A stretch of 64,000 bases of DNA from assembly GCA_903921785.1 (NCBI GenBank), contig CAIXRH010000181.1:1-64000 (forward strand), written 5' to 3'. How positions within the stretch are numbered: position 1 is the stretch's first letter; each line of letters starts with the position of its first letter. This document shows, one piece after another, positions 15,757 to 24,032 of this stretch. Made by a program: the position numbers and the translations under genes. The DNA comes from an uncultured Pseudomonadota bacterium. GTDB taxonomy: Bacteria > Myxococcota_A > UBA796 > SXON01. Under the pieces are notes generated by a model, which saw only the letters and a list, made by a program, of their open reading frames with translations, did not search any database and had not been told where the DNA came from.

Positions 15757-18700
15757 TCACGGCGCGATCCCGTAGAACAACCAGGCCGCGCCGGCGGCGC
15801 TGCCGCCCGGATCGGCCCCGGGCGCGCCCACGAGCACGTCCGCGAAGCCGTCGGCGTCGACGTCGCCGCCGAGGGCGACGCTGCTGCCGAGCTGGTCGGC
15901 CCGGCCGTCGCCGCGGAGCCGGCCGTCGGCAGCGGACAGCGACACGGCGCCGCTGAGCGGGCCGCGGAGGACGTAGACCGCGCCCGCCTCGGGGATCGTG
16001 GTGGAGTCCGACGGCGCGCCGATGAGCACGTCCCCGTGGCCGTCGCCGTCGATGTCGCCACCTCCTGCCAGTGCGGTGCCGACACGGGAGGCCGACGTCT
16101 CCTCGGTGAAGGTGGCGGTCGCCCGAGACAACGAGCCGCTGCTGAGCGCCCCGGCGCTGAGGAGATAGGCGTGGGTGCCGTAGGGCGCGCCGACGAGCAG
16201 GTCGTCGAGCCCGTCGCCGTCCACGTCGCCGGCCCCCGCGACCTTGCTGCCGGCGCGGTCGCCCGTGCGTTCCCCGAGCCACTTCACGTCCGCCGTGGTG
16301 AGGGACGCCGTCCCCGAGATCGGCCCGTATTCGAGGTAGACCGCGCCCGCGCGCAGCCCCACCGTCGACTCGCCCCACGCCCCGACGATCAGGTCCCCGA
16401 CACCGTCGCCGTCGAGGTCGCCGCCGAACGCCGCCGACGTGCCTGCACGGTCGAGGGACACCTGCCCGTACCGGGTGGCGGTGGCGGCGCTCAGCGACCG
16501 GGTGCCGATGAGCGATCCCGACATCACGTACACCGCGCCCGCCTTGCTCCCCCCGGAGTCTTCGTAGGGCGAACCCACCAGAAGATCGTCCACGCCGTCC
16601 CCCGTGACGTCGTGCCCCGCGTCGAGCGCGTAGCCCGCGAGGTCGCCCGCGGCGGCCCCGGTGACGGTGAGCGCGGCGGAGGTCACGTCCACGTCGCCCG
16701 CGAGCGGACCGGACAACAGGTAGGCCGCACCAGCCTGCACGCCGGCCGTGCCGTCCGCGCACGCGCTGACCCACACGTCGTCGAAGCCGTCGGCGTCCAG
16801 GTCGCCGGCGCCGGTGACGGCCCAGCCGACCCGGTCATCCGCGGCGTCGCCCACGAGGCGCGCGAGGGTCGTGGCGGGGTCAATCTGGCCCGCGCCCGGG
16901 TGACCGATGATCCAGACTGCGCCTGCGCCCACCGCACCCGCGTCGTTGCCCGTGGCGCCGACCGCGATGTCGTCGAGGCCGTCGCCGTCCACGTCGCCGA
17001 GGAACGCGACGCTGGTGCCCGCGGCGTCGGCGGCGAGCTCGCCGTCGAGCCAGGCGTCGCCGGCGGACGCGCTGCGGTCGCCCCACGGCCCGCAGACCTC
17101 CGAGAGGCCGTCGCAGTCGTTGTCGATGCCGTCGCCACACACCTCGGGGTTCCCCGGGAAGGACAAGGGCTCCGTGTCGTCGCAGTCGTCGTAGTCGGCG
17201 ACGTACCCGGCGGGCGCGTCGCAGGCGGCGGTCTTGCTGTGGCGGTCGCCCGCGCCATCCCCGTCGGCGTCGGCGTACCACTGGCTCTCGCCGCTGGCCC
17301 CGGCTTCGTCGACCGATCCGTCGCAGTCGTCGTCGATGCCGTTGCAGCTCTCACGGTGCCCCGGGTACACGGAAGCGCGGGTGTCGTCGCAGTCGGTGCC
17401 GTCGGCGATGTACCCGTCCGGCGTGGAGCAGCTCCAGGTGGCGGTCGTGGCGTCGCCGTGGTTGTCGCCGTCCGCGTCGGCGTACCACCAGCCCGCGCCC
17501 ACGCTGGTCCCGTCGTCGACGAGGCCGTTGCAGTCGTCGTCGGTGTCGTTGCAGACCTCCGGCGCCCCCGGGAAGACGGCGGCGTCCCCGTCGTCGCAGT
17601 CGTCGGACGTCGCCAACCCGTTGCTCGGCTGCGTGCAGGCGACGCGGGTCAGCGCGCCGGCGTGGCCGTCGCCGTCGCGATCGACGAACCAGGTCGCGGC
17701 GTCCACCGCGCTCACCTCATCGGCACCTTCGTCACAGTCGTTGTCGATGCCGTCGCAGCGCTCGATCGCGCCCGGGAAGACGTCCGCGTCGGCGTCGTCG
17801 CAGTCGCCAGTGGTGTCGGTGTAGCCGCCGGGGACCTCGCAGGCGCGGCGGAAGGAGGCCGCGGTGCCCACCCCGTCGCCGTCCGCGTCCGCGTACCAGA
17901 GCTGCGCGTCGGCGGCGCCGACGTCCACGGTGCCGTCACAGTCGTTGTCGAGGCCGTCGCACACCTCGGCGGCGTCGGGGTTCACCGTCGGGTCGAGGTC
18001 GTCGCAGTCGGAGGTGTCCTCGATCCAGGTCGGGTCCGGCTGGCAGCCCGTGACGACGGAGGCGGGATCGCCGAACCCGTCGCCGTCCACGTCCGCGGCC
18101 CAGGTGCCGGTGCAGTCCCCTCCCCCACCGCCGGTGTCTCCGGTGTCCGGTGGCGTCCCGGTGTCCGCGGGCGTGCCGGTGTCGACCGCGCCGGTGTCCC
18201 CCGTCGTGCAGCCTTCGTCCGCCACGCCGGTGCAGTCGTCGTCCACGCCGTTGCAGACCTCCGCCGCGGCCGGGGAGATCGTGTTGTCGGTGTCCACGCA
18301 GTCGGCGTCGTCCGGGACCCAGCCGGCCGGCGCTTCGCACTGGACGACCTCGGTGGCGGCGTTGCCGTACCCGTCGGCGTCGTCGTCCGCGTACCAGGGG
18401 AGCGCGTCGAGGGCGCCCGCGTCGAGGTCTCCGTCGCAGTTGGTGTCGATCTCGTCGCAGAACTCGTCCGCGTCGGGGTGGATCCAGTCCACGTCGTCGT
18501 CGCAGTCGCCGCCCTCGAGCACCAGCCCCGGATCGACGCCCGCGCACGAGCCGACCACGGCCTCGCCGCCCCAGCCGTCGCCGTCGAGGTCGACGTACCC
18601 CACGGGCACGTCCGCCGCGTCCAGGTCGACCTGCCCGTCGCAGTCGTCGTCCACGCCGTTGCACACCTCCACGGCGGCCGGGGAGATCGTCGCGTCGGTG

Positions 18701-19560
18701 TCCACGCAGTCGAACGGATCGGGCACCCAGCCTTCGGGCGCTTCGCACGCATAGACCTCGGTCGATGCGTCGCCGTACGCGTCCGCGTCTTCGTCGGCGT
18801 ACCAGGGGAGGGCGTCGAGGGCGTCGGCGTCGACGATGCCGTCGCAGTCGTCGTCCTCCCCATTGCAGAACTCGTCGGCGTCGGGGTGCACGGCCGCGCT
18901 GCCGTCGTCGCAGTCGAGCGCGTTCTCCACAAACCCCTCGGCCTCGGCGCAGAGCCACGCCGGCTCGACGGGGTCGCCGTAGCCGTCCCCGTCGCTGTCG
19001 GGGTACCGCAGGAGCCCGGGTTCGTCCTCGTCGACGAGGCCGTCGCCGTCGTTGTCGACGCCGTCGCAGAGGTCGGGGGTGGCCGCTGCGGTGTCGGTCG
19101 GCGGGGCGGCCGCGGTGTCGGCGGCCGAGTCGCCGGCGGTGTCGTCGCCGGGCGGGAATGGGGCGCCGGTGTCGACCGGGGGGTCGGGGACCGTGTCCGT
19201 CGGGTCGGTCGGGTCGGTGGTGCTCGTGCCGGTGTCGACGTCGCCGCTGTCCGCGGCCGAGTCCCCCGCCGGGTCCACGCCGCCGCTGTCGGTCGGGTCG
19301 CCGGTGCTCATGCCGCTGTCGACGTCGCCGCTGTCCGCTGCAGCGTCCCCGGTGTCGTCGTCGCCACCCAGGCCGTGCCAGTGCCAGCCCCCGATGTTCG
19401 GCCAGTCCTTCGAGCTCACCGGGTGATCCGGGATGATCACCGAGCCGTGGCCGCGAAGCCCCGCGTCCGTCGTGGTCGTCGGCGGGTCCTCGGGCGGGGC
19501 CGCCCGGCAGGCGGAGGCCACGAAGGCAAGCGAGACGACCAGCGAAAACGATGCGCGCAT
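15757..19560 (-). CDS. MopE-like metal-binding repeat lipoprotein with FG-GAP propeller
   Basis: This is 1267 aa. A lipoprotein signal ends in FVASAC. Residues ~50-160 are Asp/Thr/Ser/Gly/Ala linkers (DSGDVDSG, DTGTSTTDPT). Residues ~165-830 carry about a dozen putative metal-binding repeats in two alternating forms: a DSDGDGYGD-type calcium loop, and an EVCNGVDDDCDG-type Cys pair, as in MopE-like proteins. Residues ~850-1267 are FG-GAP/integrin-alpha repeats (GDVDGDGLDDIAVGA, GDLDGDGVGDLIVGA) ending AAWLFYGIAP, which should form a seven-bladed propeller. It is probably anchored on the cell surface and binds many calcium ions. It is divergent from a diguanylate cyclase gene, with 55 bases between. 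Confidence 0.9.
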   Translation of the reverse strand: MRASFSLVVSLAFVASACRAAPPEDPPTTTTDAGLRGHGSVIIPDHPVSSKDWPNIGGWHWHGLGGDDDTGDAAADSGDVDSGMSTGDPTDSGGVDPAGDSAADSGDVDTGTSTTDPTDPTDTVPDPPVDTGAPFPPGDDTAGDSAADTAAAPPTDTAAATPDLCDGVDNDGDGLVDEDEPGLLRYPDSDGDGYGDPVEPAWLCAEAEGFVENALDCDDGSAAVHPDADEFCNGEDDDCDGIVDADALDALPWYADEDADAYGDASTEVYACEAPEGWVPDPFDCVDTDATISPAAVEVCNGVDDDCDGQVDLDAADVPVGYVDLDGDGWGGEAVVGSCAGVDPGLVLEGGDCDDDVDWIHPDADEFCDEIDTNCDGDLDAGALDALPWYADDDADGYGNAATEVVQCEAPAGWVPDDADCVDTDNTISPAAAEVCNGVDDDCTGVADEGCTTGDTGAVDTGTPADTGTPPDTGDTGGGGGDCTGTWAADVDGDGFGDPASVVTGCQPDPTWIEDTSDCDDLDPTVNPDAAEVCDGLDNDCDGTVDVGAADAQLWYADADGDGVGTAASFRRACEVPGGYTDTTGDCDDADADVFPGAIERCDGIDNDCDEGADEVSAVDAATWFVDRDGDGHAGALTRVACTQPSNGLATSDDCDDGDAAVFPGAPEVCNDTDDDCNGLVDDGTSVGAGWWYADADGDNHGDATTATWSCSTPDGYIADGTDCDDTRASVYPGHRESCNGIDDDCDGSVDEAGASGESQWYADADGDGAGDRHSKTAACDAPAGYVADYDDCDDTEPLSFPGNPEVCGDGIDNDCDGLSEVCGPWGDRSASAGDAWLDGELAADAAGTSVAFLGDVDGDGLDDIAVGATGNDAGAVGAGAVWIIGHPGAGQIDPATTLARLVGDAADDRVGWAVTGAGDLDADGFDDVWVSACADGTAGVQAGAAYLLSGPLAGDVDVTSAALTVTGAAAGDLAGYALDAGHDVTGDGVDDLLVGSPYEDSGGSKAGAVYVMSGSLIGTRSLSAATATRYGQVSLDRAGTSAAFGGDLDGDGVGDLIVGAWGESTVGLRAGAVYLEYGPISGTASLTTADVKWLGERTGDRAGSKVAGAGDVDGDGLDDLLVGAPYGTHAYLLSAGALSSGSLSRATATFTEETSASRVGTALAGGGDIDGDGHGDVLIGAPSDSTTIPEAGAVYVLRGPLSGAVSLSAADGRLRGDGRADQLGSSVALGGDVDADGFADVLVGAPGADPGGSAAGAAWLFYGIAP

Positions 19561-19615
19561 GGCGCCGCAATCGGTGGAGATGCAGGGACCTTGAGGAGGA
19601 AGCGCGGGCCGCCGC

Positions 19616-20845
19616 GTGTCGACGCGCCCGGTGACTCTCCATCAAGTCGAGGACCCCCGCACCCGATCGAAGGCGCCCCTTCGCATGCTCGCCACCGTCG
19701 ATCGATCCCCCGAATTCCGAGAGGCCTACGACGAGAGCCTCATGGGGCGGGTGCCGTGGGTGGCCGGGGGGTTGGTCCCGCTCCATCTGCTCCAGCTCGT
19801 CGTGTTCGGGAGTGCGTCCTTCACCGACCCCTCGGAGAAGACCTGGCGCGCCGGGGTGCTCACCCTCCACGCGGCGCAGGGCACGCTCACCCTGTGCCTG
19901 GCGCTGTGGGCCGCCGTGGTCTGGCCGCGGCATCGGTCGGCCTTCGCTGCGCGCTGGCTCCTGCTGGCCATCGGCGTCTCCTACCTCACCTTCGGGACCC
20001 TGCTCAGCGGCGTCGACCAGCTCCGCGACCTGTCGATCATCGCCATGCTCAGCGCCTACGTCGGCGTAGCGCTGCTCCTCGACGCAGGCGCCGTCACCGC
20101 CGCGCTGCTGTTCGGGACCGCCACCGCCATCGGCGTGGGCCTCATCCTGCGGCTCCAGGACGACGAAGACCGGAGGTTGGCTGAGGCGGTCCAGGCGGTG
20201 GCCAGCGGCGTGCTGGCGTACCTCGTCAACCTGGTCACCGCCCATTGGCGCCGGCAGAGCTGGACCCGTCAACACGCCGCGGAGACACTCGCCGCGGAGC
20301 TGGGCGTGCTCAACCAGCGGCTCCGGGAGGAGGTGGCGCGGCGCGCCGAGGCGGAGGCGGAGCTGGCCGCGCTCGCGATGCGCGACCCGCTCACGGACCT
20401 CCCCAACCGCCGCTTCTTCCTCGCCTCCTTGTCAACGGCCCGCGCAGCGTCGCCCGAGACGGCGCTCCTCCTGCTGGATCTCGACGACTTCCGCGCCGTC
20501 AACACCGCGCTCGGGCACCCCGCGGGTGACGAGGTGCTCCGCCGGGTCAGCGCCGTCTTGCTGGCGGCGGTGCGCACCGACGACGTGGTCGCGCGCCTCG
20601 GCGGAGAAGAATTCGCGGCGATCCTCCCCAGGGCGCCGGCGGCCGAGGCCAGCCGGCTGGCCGAGCGACTCCGGTCGTCCATCGAGCAGGCCGGCCTGGG
20701 GCGGGCGGACGCGCCGCTCACCGTGAGCATCGGCGTCTGCTCGGCGCGCCCCGAGGACACGGCGGACGATCTGCTCCGCCGCGCGGACGCCGCCTTGTAT
20801 CGGGCGAAGGACGAAGGGAAGAACCGGGTGTCCGTCGCTGGATGA
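19616..20845 (+). CDS. Membrane-bound diguanylate cyclase (GGDEF)
   Basis: This is 409 aa from a GTG at 19616. GAGGAGGA lies 15 bases upstream, a little far, so the ATG at 19685 (MLATVDRSPEF) is an alternative. Residues ~45-215 hold about six membrane spans (VAGGLVPLHLLQLVVFG, AVTAALLFGTATAIGVGL). A coiled coil (LNQRLREEVARRAEAEAEL) leads into the GGDEF domain at ~250-405, with DPLTDLPNRR, LLLLDLDDFRAVN and the active-site variant RLGGEEF. An RxxD inhibitory site is not obvious. It should make cyclic-di-GMP from two GTP. The sensed signal is unknown. Confidence 0.9.
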   Translation: MSTRPVTLHQVEDPRTRSKAPLRMLATVDRSPEFREAYDESLMGRVPWVAGGLVPLHLLQLVVFGSASFTDPSEKTWRAGVLTLHAAQGTLTLCLALWAAVVWPRHRSAFAARWLLLAIGVSYLTFGTLLSGVDQLRDLSIIAMLSAYVGVALLLDAGAVTAALLFGTATAIGVGLILRLQDDEDRRLAEAVQAVASGVLAYLVNLVTAHWRRQSWTRQHAAETLAAELGVLNQRLREEVARRAEAEAELAALAMRDPLTDLPNRRFFLASLSTARAASPETALLLLDLDDFRAVNTALGHPAGDEVLRRVSAVLLAAVRTDDVVARLGGEEFAAILPRAPAAEASRLAERLRSSIEQAGLGRADAPLTVSIGVCSARPEDTADDLLRRADAALYRAKDEGKNRVSVAG

Positions 20846-20854
20846 GCGGCCGTA

Positions 20855-21586
20855 TCAGGCCCGCTTGGGCACGAACGTCCGGTACGTGAGCACGTCGAAC
20901 GCCTCCAGCAGCGGGAAGGTGATCGCCCCGCCGATGAGCGGGATCGCCGAGCCGATCATGCTCACCACGAAGACGACCAGCAGGGCCAGCACGTGGTCCT
21001 TCATCCGGGAGCGAAAAAGCGCCCAGGCGCGGCCGTACGCTTCGACCACCCCGACCTCCTGATCCACCGCGATCAAGAAGACGAAGCGGAACGGGATCGT
21101 GACGAAGAACACCCCGAAGTAGCAGCAGAGCAGCCCGACGAAGCTCAGCCCGCAGCCGGCGGCGATCACCCCGAGCACCGTGGCGATCGACCCCCACCCC
21201 AGGTGACCGATGCGGGCGAGGCTCACCGGATCGCCCCCATCGACCTCGAGGAGCAGCGCCTTCTGGTACCCGTACCAGAAGATCGAGACGATCGGCACCA
21301 GGAGCACGGTGACCCCGAAGATCCCGCCGTAAAGCAGCGCGATCCCGGTGCCCGGGTCGATCGCCCGGGTCTCCATCCCCACCACGAAGCCCACCGTGAG
21401 CACGACGTTGACGACCATCAAGCTGATGAACATCACGAACCACGCCGCCATCACCTGCCCGTGGCCGCGGATGTGGGCGAAGATGTGCTGGAAGGCCGCC
21501 TGCATCGTGTCGATCGGGCTGTAGGCCTTGCCGGGCCCCCCCGGAGGGATCGGCGAGCTCGGGGCGGTGGGGAGCGGTTCGTACAT
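20855..21586 (-). CDS. Polytopic membrane protein, unknown function
   Basis: This is 243 aa. A proline-rich 25-residue head (PSSPIPPGGPG) precedes an amphipathic helix and about five or six membrane spans, including MAAWFVMFISLMVVNVVLTVG, GIFGVTVLLVPIVSIF, and VLALLVVFVVSMIGSAIPL. The layout recalls DUF975-type and glycerophosphoryl-diester-phosphodiesterase-associated membrane domains, with EAYGRAWALFRSR before the last helices. I cannot assign a function. The end converges on the diguanylate cyclase with 9 bases between; the start is only 26 bases from the divergent GalT-like start. Confidence 0.7.
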   Translation of the reverse strand: MYEPLPTAPSSPIPPGGPGKAYSPIDTMQAAFQHIFAHIRGHGQVMAAWFVMFISLMVVNVVLTVGFVVGMETRAIDPGTGIALLYGGIFGVTVLLVPIVSIFWYGYQKALLLEVDGGDPVSLARIGHLGWGSIATVLGVIAAGCGLSFVGLLCCYFGVFFVTIPFRFVFLIAVDQEVGVVEAYGRAWALFRSRMKDHVLALLVVFVVSMIGSAIPLIGGAITFPLLEAFDVLTYRTFVPKRA

Positions 21587-21612
21587 GCCGGGGAAGTTAC
21601 CATCCGGCGGGC

Positions 21613-22419
21613 ATGCGTGAGCTCCGTACCTGCCCGGTCACCGGGGTCAACGTCCTCCTCAACGACGCCTGGCCCGATCGGCCGGCGCCGGCCCCGCCGT
21701 CGCCCGCCACCTGCTGGGCCTGCGCGCCGACGACCACGGAGATCGTGAGGTCGGGCGGCGTCTTCGCCGTTCCCCACCCCGTCCCCGCCCTGGGGGTCGA
21801 GGGCGACGTGCGCCCCCGGGTCACTCCCTCCGGCGTGCAGCGCGACGCCGTCGGTGCTCATGAGCTCCTCGTGGGCGCCCACGCCGGTCCGGACGCGCCG
21901 CTGCTGCACCTCGCCGCGGCGCGGGTCGCCGACCTGCGCCGAGACACCCGCCTCCGTGGCTTCGCCCTGCTTCGCGAGGCCGTCCCCGGCGCGCACGTCG
22001 CGTGGCAGCTCTTCGCGCTCCCCTACGACGTCGCGACGACCGACGCGCGCGGCTGGCGCGCCGCCGAGCTCGCGGCGAACGTGCGGGTCGTCGCCTCGCG
22101 CGGCACCGCCGTGGCGATCGCCGCGTGGGCGCCGACCACCCCGTTTGAGACCTGGGTGCTCGCTCGGGAAGGCGCTGGCGAGCTCCCCGAGGCCGTGGAC
22201 GACGTCGCCGCCCTCGCCGAGGACGTGCTCCGCGCCCAACAGCGTCTGCTCGGCGGCGCGCGCGTGAACCTCACGGTCGCGTTCGGCGAGCCCTGGCGGC
22301 TGGTGCTCCGTCCGCACGTGGACGCGACCGCGCCGACCGCGGCCGTGGGGCTCCCCGCCCACGGGGTGACCCCCGAGCGCGCCGCCCGGCTGCTCCGCGC
22401 CGAACCCGCGCTCCGGTGA
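21613..22419 (+). CDS. GalT-like protein lacking the HxH catalytic motif
   Basis: This is 268 aa, shorter than the ~340 of galactose-1-phosphate uridylyltransferase. Family features remain: a Cys pair CWAC near residue 35, GAHELLVGAHAG (normally GAHEVIV), APTTPFETWVLAREG (the PFE-W motif) and a C-terminal WRLVLRPH where GalT has a metal-site WHxH-type strand. The nucleophilic HPHSQ site, expected before the strand IIALP, is replaced by AHVAWQLFALP: both the uridylylated His and its Pro-His context are missing. It is therefore probably not a nucleotidylyltransferase. No gal genes are near. Confidence 0.65.
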   Translation: MRELRTCPVTGVNVLLNDAWPDRPAPAPPSPATCWACAPTTTEIVRSGGVFAVPHPVPALGVEGDVRPRVTPSGVQRDAVGAHELLVGAHAGPDAPLLHLAAARVADLRRDTRLRGFALLREAVPGAHVAWQLFALPYDVATTDARGWRAAELAANVRVVASRGTAVAIAAWAPTTPFETWVLAREGAGELPEAVDDVAALAEDVLRAQQRLLGGARVNLTVAFGEPWRLVLRPHVDATAPTAAVGLPAHGVTPERAARLLRAEPALR

Positions 22420-22425
22420 GCCCCG

Positions 22426-22611
22426 CTACTCCTCGCCGCCCGACCCTTCTTTCGGACGGTTGAGCCGCGCCCACTTGATTTTCGCGTTGGGGTCGGGCGC
22501 GCCCGGCCGGTCCATCGGCTTGATCTCCTCGGGCGCCGCCGAGGAGTGCTCACCGCTGAGCCGGTTCACCACGCCCTGCACGCCCTTCTTCAAACGATCT
22601 CGGAGTCCCAT
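22426..22611 (-). CDS. Small charged protein, 61 aa
   Basis: This reads from the ATG at 22611. The 436-aa track ORF extending upstream covers the cyclic-nucleotide-binding gene in antisense and is rejected. The sequence MGLRDRLKKGVQGVVNRLSG suggests an N-terminal amphipathic helix, followed by a Pro/Lys/Glu-rich tail with KIKWARLNRP. It has no signal or membrane span and I do not recognise a family. It converges on the GalT-like gene with 6 bases between. It could be a membrane-surface-associated or RNA-binding small protein. Confidence 0.5.
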   Translation of the reverse strand: MGLRDRLKKGVQGVVNRLSGEHSSAAPEEIKPMDRPGAPDPNAKIKWARLNRPKEGSGGEE

Positions 22612-22675
22612 GCGGCAACGATAGCGCCCGGCGCGGCGCTCCACAAGGGCGGACGCGCCCACCGCTGACGCGCCC

Positions 22676-22707
22676 TTGGCAGCGATCCGCGGAGCCTGTG
22701 GTATGAA
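22676..22707 (+). promoter_or_regulatory. Possible promoter for the cyclic-nucleotide-binding gene
   Basis: TTGGCA (22676-22681) and TATGAA (22702-22707, preceded by TGG as an extended -10) lie 20 bases apart, longer than the usual 17. The -10 ends 9 bases before the ATG and no Shine-Dalgarno site is visible, so a transcript from here would be nearly leaderless. This is a weak call made by eye in GC-rich DNA. Confidence 0.25.
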
Positions 22708-22716
22708 TGTTCCACC

Positions 22717-23253
22717 ATGACCACCATCACGCTGGAACAGATCATCACCTTCCTGCTCGAAGCGCCGATGTTCGGCGACCTCGATCCGGCCCAACTCTCC
22801 GAGATCGTCCACATCATGCAGGTGCGGCGCATCCGGGACGGCCAGCCGATCTTCAAGGAGGGCGACCCGGGCGACGCCTGGTTCGTGGTCTTCGAAGGCG
22901 AAGCGGACGTCTCGAAGATGGGCGACTTTGGGCCGCCCAAGGTGATCGCGCAGATCGGGCCGCGCTCGTGCTTCGGAGAGATGGCGATCCTCGACCACTC
23001 CCCGCGCTCCGCCTCGGTGACCGCCAAGGGCGACACCACGGTTTTCCGCTTCCCGCGCGACGAGTTCGAGGCGCTCCTCGCCGACGACAACCTCGCGGCC
23101 TACAAGCTGGTCTACCAGATGGCAAAGGTGCTCACGGTGCGCGCGCGCACCACCACCCAGCGCCTCTCCGACGCCCTGGCGGATCGCGAGAAGCCGCACC
23201 GGCTGCGCGAGACCAGCACCGCCGTGGTCGAGGGGCAGTCGCTCAGCGAGTAG
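22717..23253 (+). CDS. Cyclic nucleotide-binding domain protein
   Basis: This is 178 aa, one CRP/PKA-type cNMP-binding beta-roll with no DNA-binding or kinase domain. Features in order: an N-terminal helix, PIFKEGDPGDAWFVVFEGEA, and the phosphate-binding cassette CFGEMAILDHSPRSASV with the conserved Glu and Arg that hold the cyclic phosphate. A long C-terminal helix (KVLTVRARTTTQRLSDAL) may dimerise or contact a partner. Stand-alone cNMP domains often gate partner proteins; nothing adjacent is an obvious effector. The next gene, thioredoxin-like, follows after 22 bases. Confidence 0.9.
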   Translation: MTTITLEQIITFLLEAPMFGDLDPAQLSEIVHIMQVRRIRDGQPIFKEGDPGDAWFVVFEGEADVSKMGDFGPPKVIAQIGPRSCFGEMAILDHSPRSASVTAKGDTTVFRFPRDEFEALLADDNLAAYKLVYQMAKVLTVRARTTTQRLSDALADREKPHRLRETSTAVVEGQSLSE

Positions 23254-23275
23254 TCGCCGGGATAGCAGCCGGGCA

Positions 23276-24031
23276 ATGGCCCTCCCTCGCTTCGCCCGGA
23301 ACGTCGCCCTCGTGGTGGCCCGCCTCGTCGCCCAGAACGACCTCTTCGAGAAGCCCGGCGAGCGGCCGCGCACGGCGCCGCTGCCGCCGCCCGGGGGTTT
23401 GGCCGCGAAGGCGGGACTCTCACCTTTGTCGGCGGGTTCCCGAGTGCCGTCCAGCGCGGCCGGGTCGCCGCCGGCGGGTGTGTCCCCCGCGCCTGTGGGC
23501 GCGAGCGCACCCGCGGCCGCCAAGGTGCCGCGCGGCAAGGCCAAGAAGGTCGCGCTCCCCGCGCTCAACCCGCCACGGCCGGTCACGGGCTGCCACCCGG
23601 TGGACCTCGATGGCCTCCACCGGGCGCTGAAGCCCTCCGGCAAGCCCCTCGTGGTCAACCACTGGGCTTCGTGGTGCGACCCGTGCGTGGACGAGCTCCC
23701 GCGCCTCGTCCGCGCCGCGGCCGGCGTGGCCGACATCGGCGAGTTCGTGGGCGTGAGCTGGGACCTGTTCGATCACCCGAGCGACCCCGTGGTGGTCGCG
23801 AAGAAGGTCGCCACCTTCGCGGACAGCGTCGGGGTCGGGTACGGCAGCGTGCTCTTCGTGGGAGAGCCCAAGGAGCTCTTCACTGCGCTGGGCCTCGACA
23901 GCGAGCTCATCCCCCAGACGGTGGTCCTCGCGCCCGACGGCACGGTGGTGTGGAAGAAGAACGGGGTGCTCGAGCACGACGACGTCTTCCCGCTCATCCG
24001 GGCGGTGAAGCAGGCGGCGGGAGTGGCGTGA
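23276..24031 (+). CDS. TlpA/thioredoxin-like protein with long Pro/Ala-rich head
   Basis: This is 251 aa. Residues ~35-100 are Pro/Ala/Ser-rich with a Lys patch (RGKAKK). From ~105 a thioredoxin fold appears, with GKPLVVNHWASWCDPCVDEL containing a CxxC site (WCDPC) as in the TlpA/ResA group, then LIPQTVVLAPDGTVVWKKNG with the conserved cis-Pro. There is no signal peptide or lipobox, so it may act in the cytoplasm, unlike most TlpA proteins. It lies one base before the 5'-nucleotidase-like gene. Confidence 0.85.
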   Translation: MALPRFARNVALVVARLVAQNDLFEKPGERPRTAPLPPPGGLAAKAGLSPLSAGSRVPSSAAGSPPAGVSPAPVGASAPAAAKVPRGKAKKVALPALNPPRPVTGCHPVDLDGLHRALKPSGKPLVVNHWASWCDPCVDELPRLVRAAAGVADIGEFVGVSWDLFDHPSDPVVVAKKVATFADSVGVGYGSVLFVGEPKELFTALGLDSELIPQTVVLAPDGTVVWKKNGVLEHDDVFPLIRAVKQAAGVA

Positions 24032-24032
24032 G

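Noticed and set aside
15293-15775. 160-aa ORF over the composite repeat
   Set aside because: The peptide simply mirrors the 43-bp periodicity, and stops and frame vary between copies.
14842-20184. 1780-aa plus-strand ORF opposite the MopE-like gene
   Set aside because: It covers part of era, repeat DNA and the MopE-like gene in antisense. Its Val/Arg/Gly-rich translation reflects codon bias of the real gene and it has no domain.
22426-23736. 436-aa minus-strand ORF
   Set aside because: It runs antisense through the cyclic-nucleotide-binding gene; only the final 61 codons form a plausible small gene.
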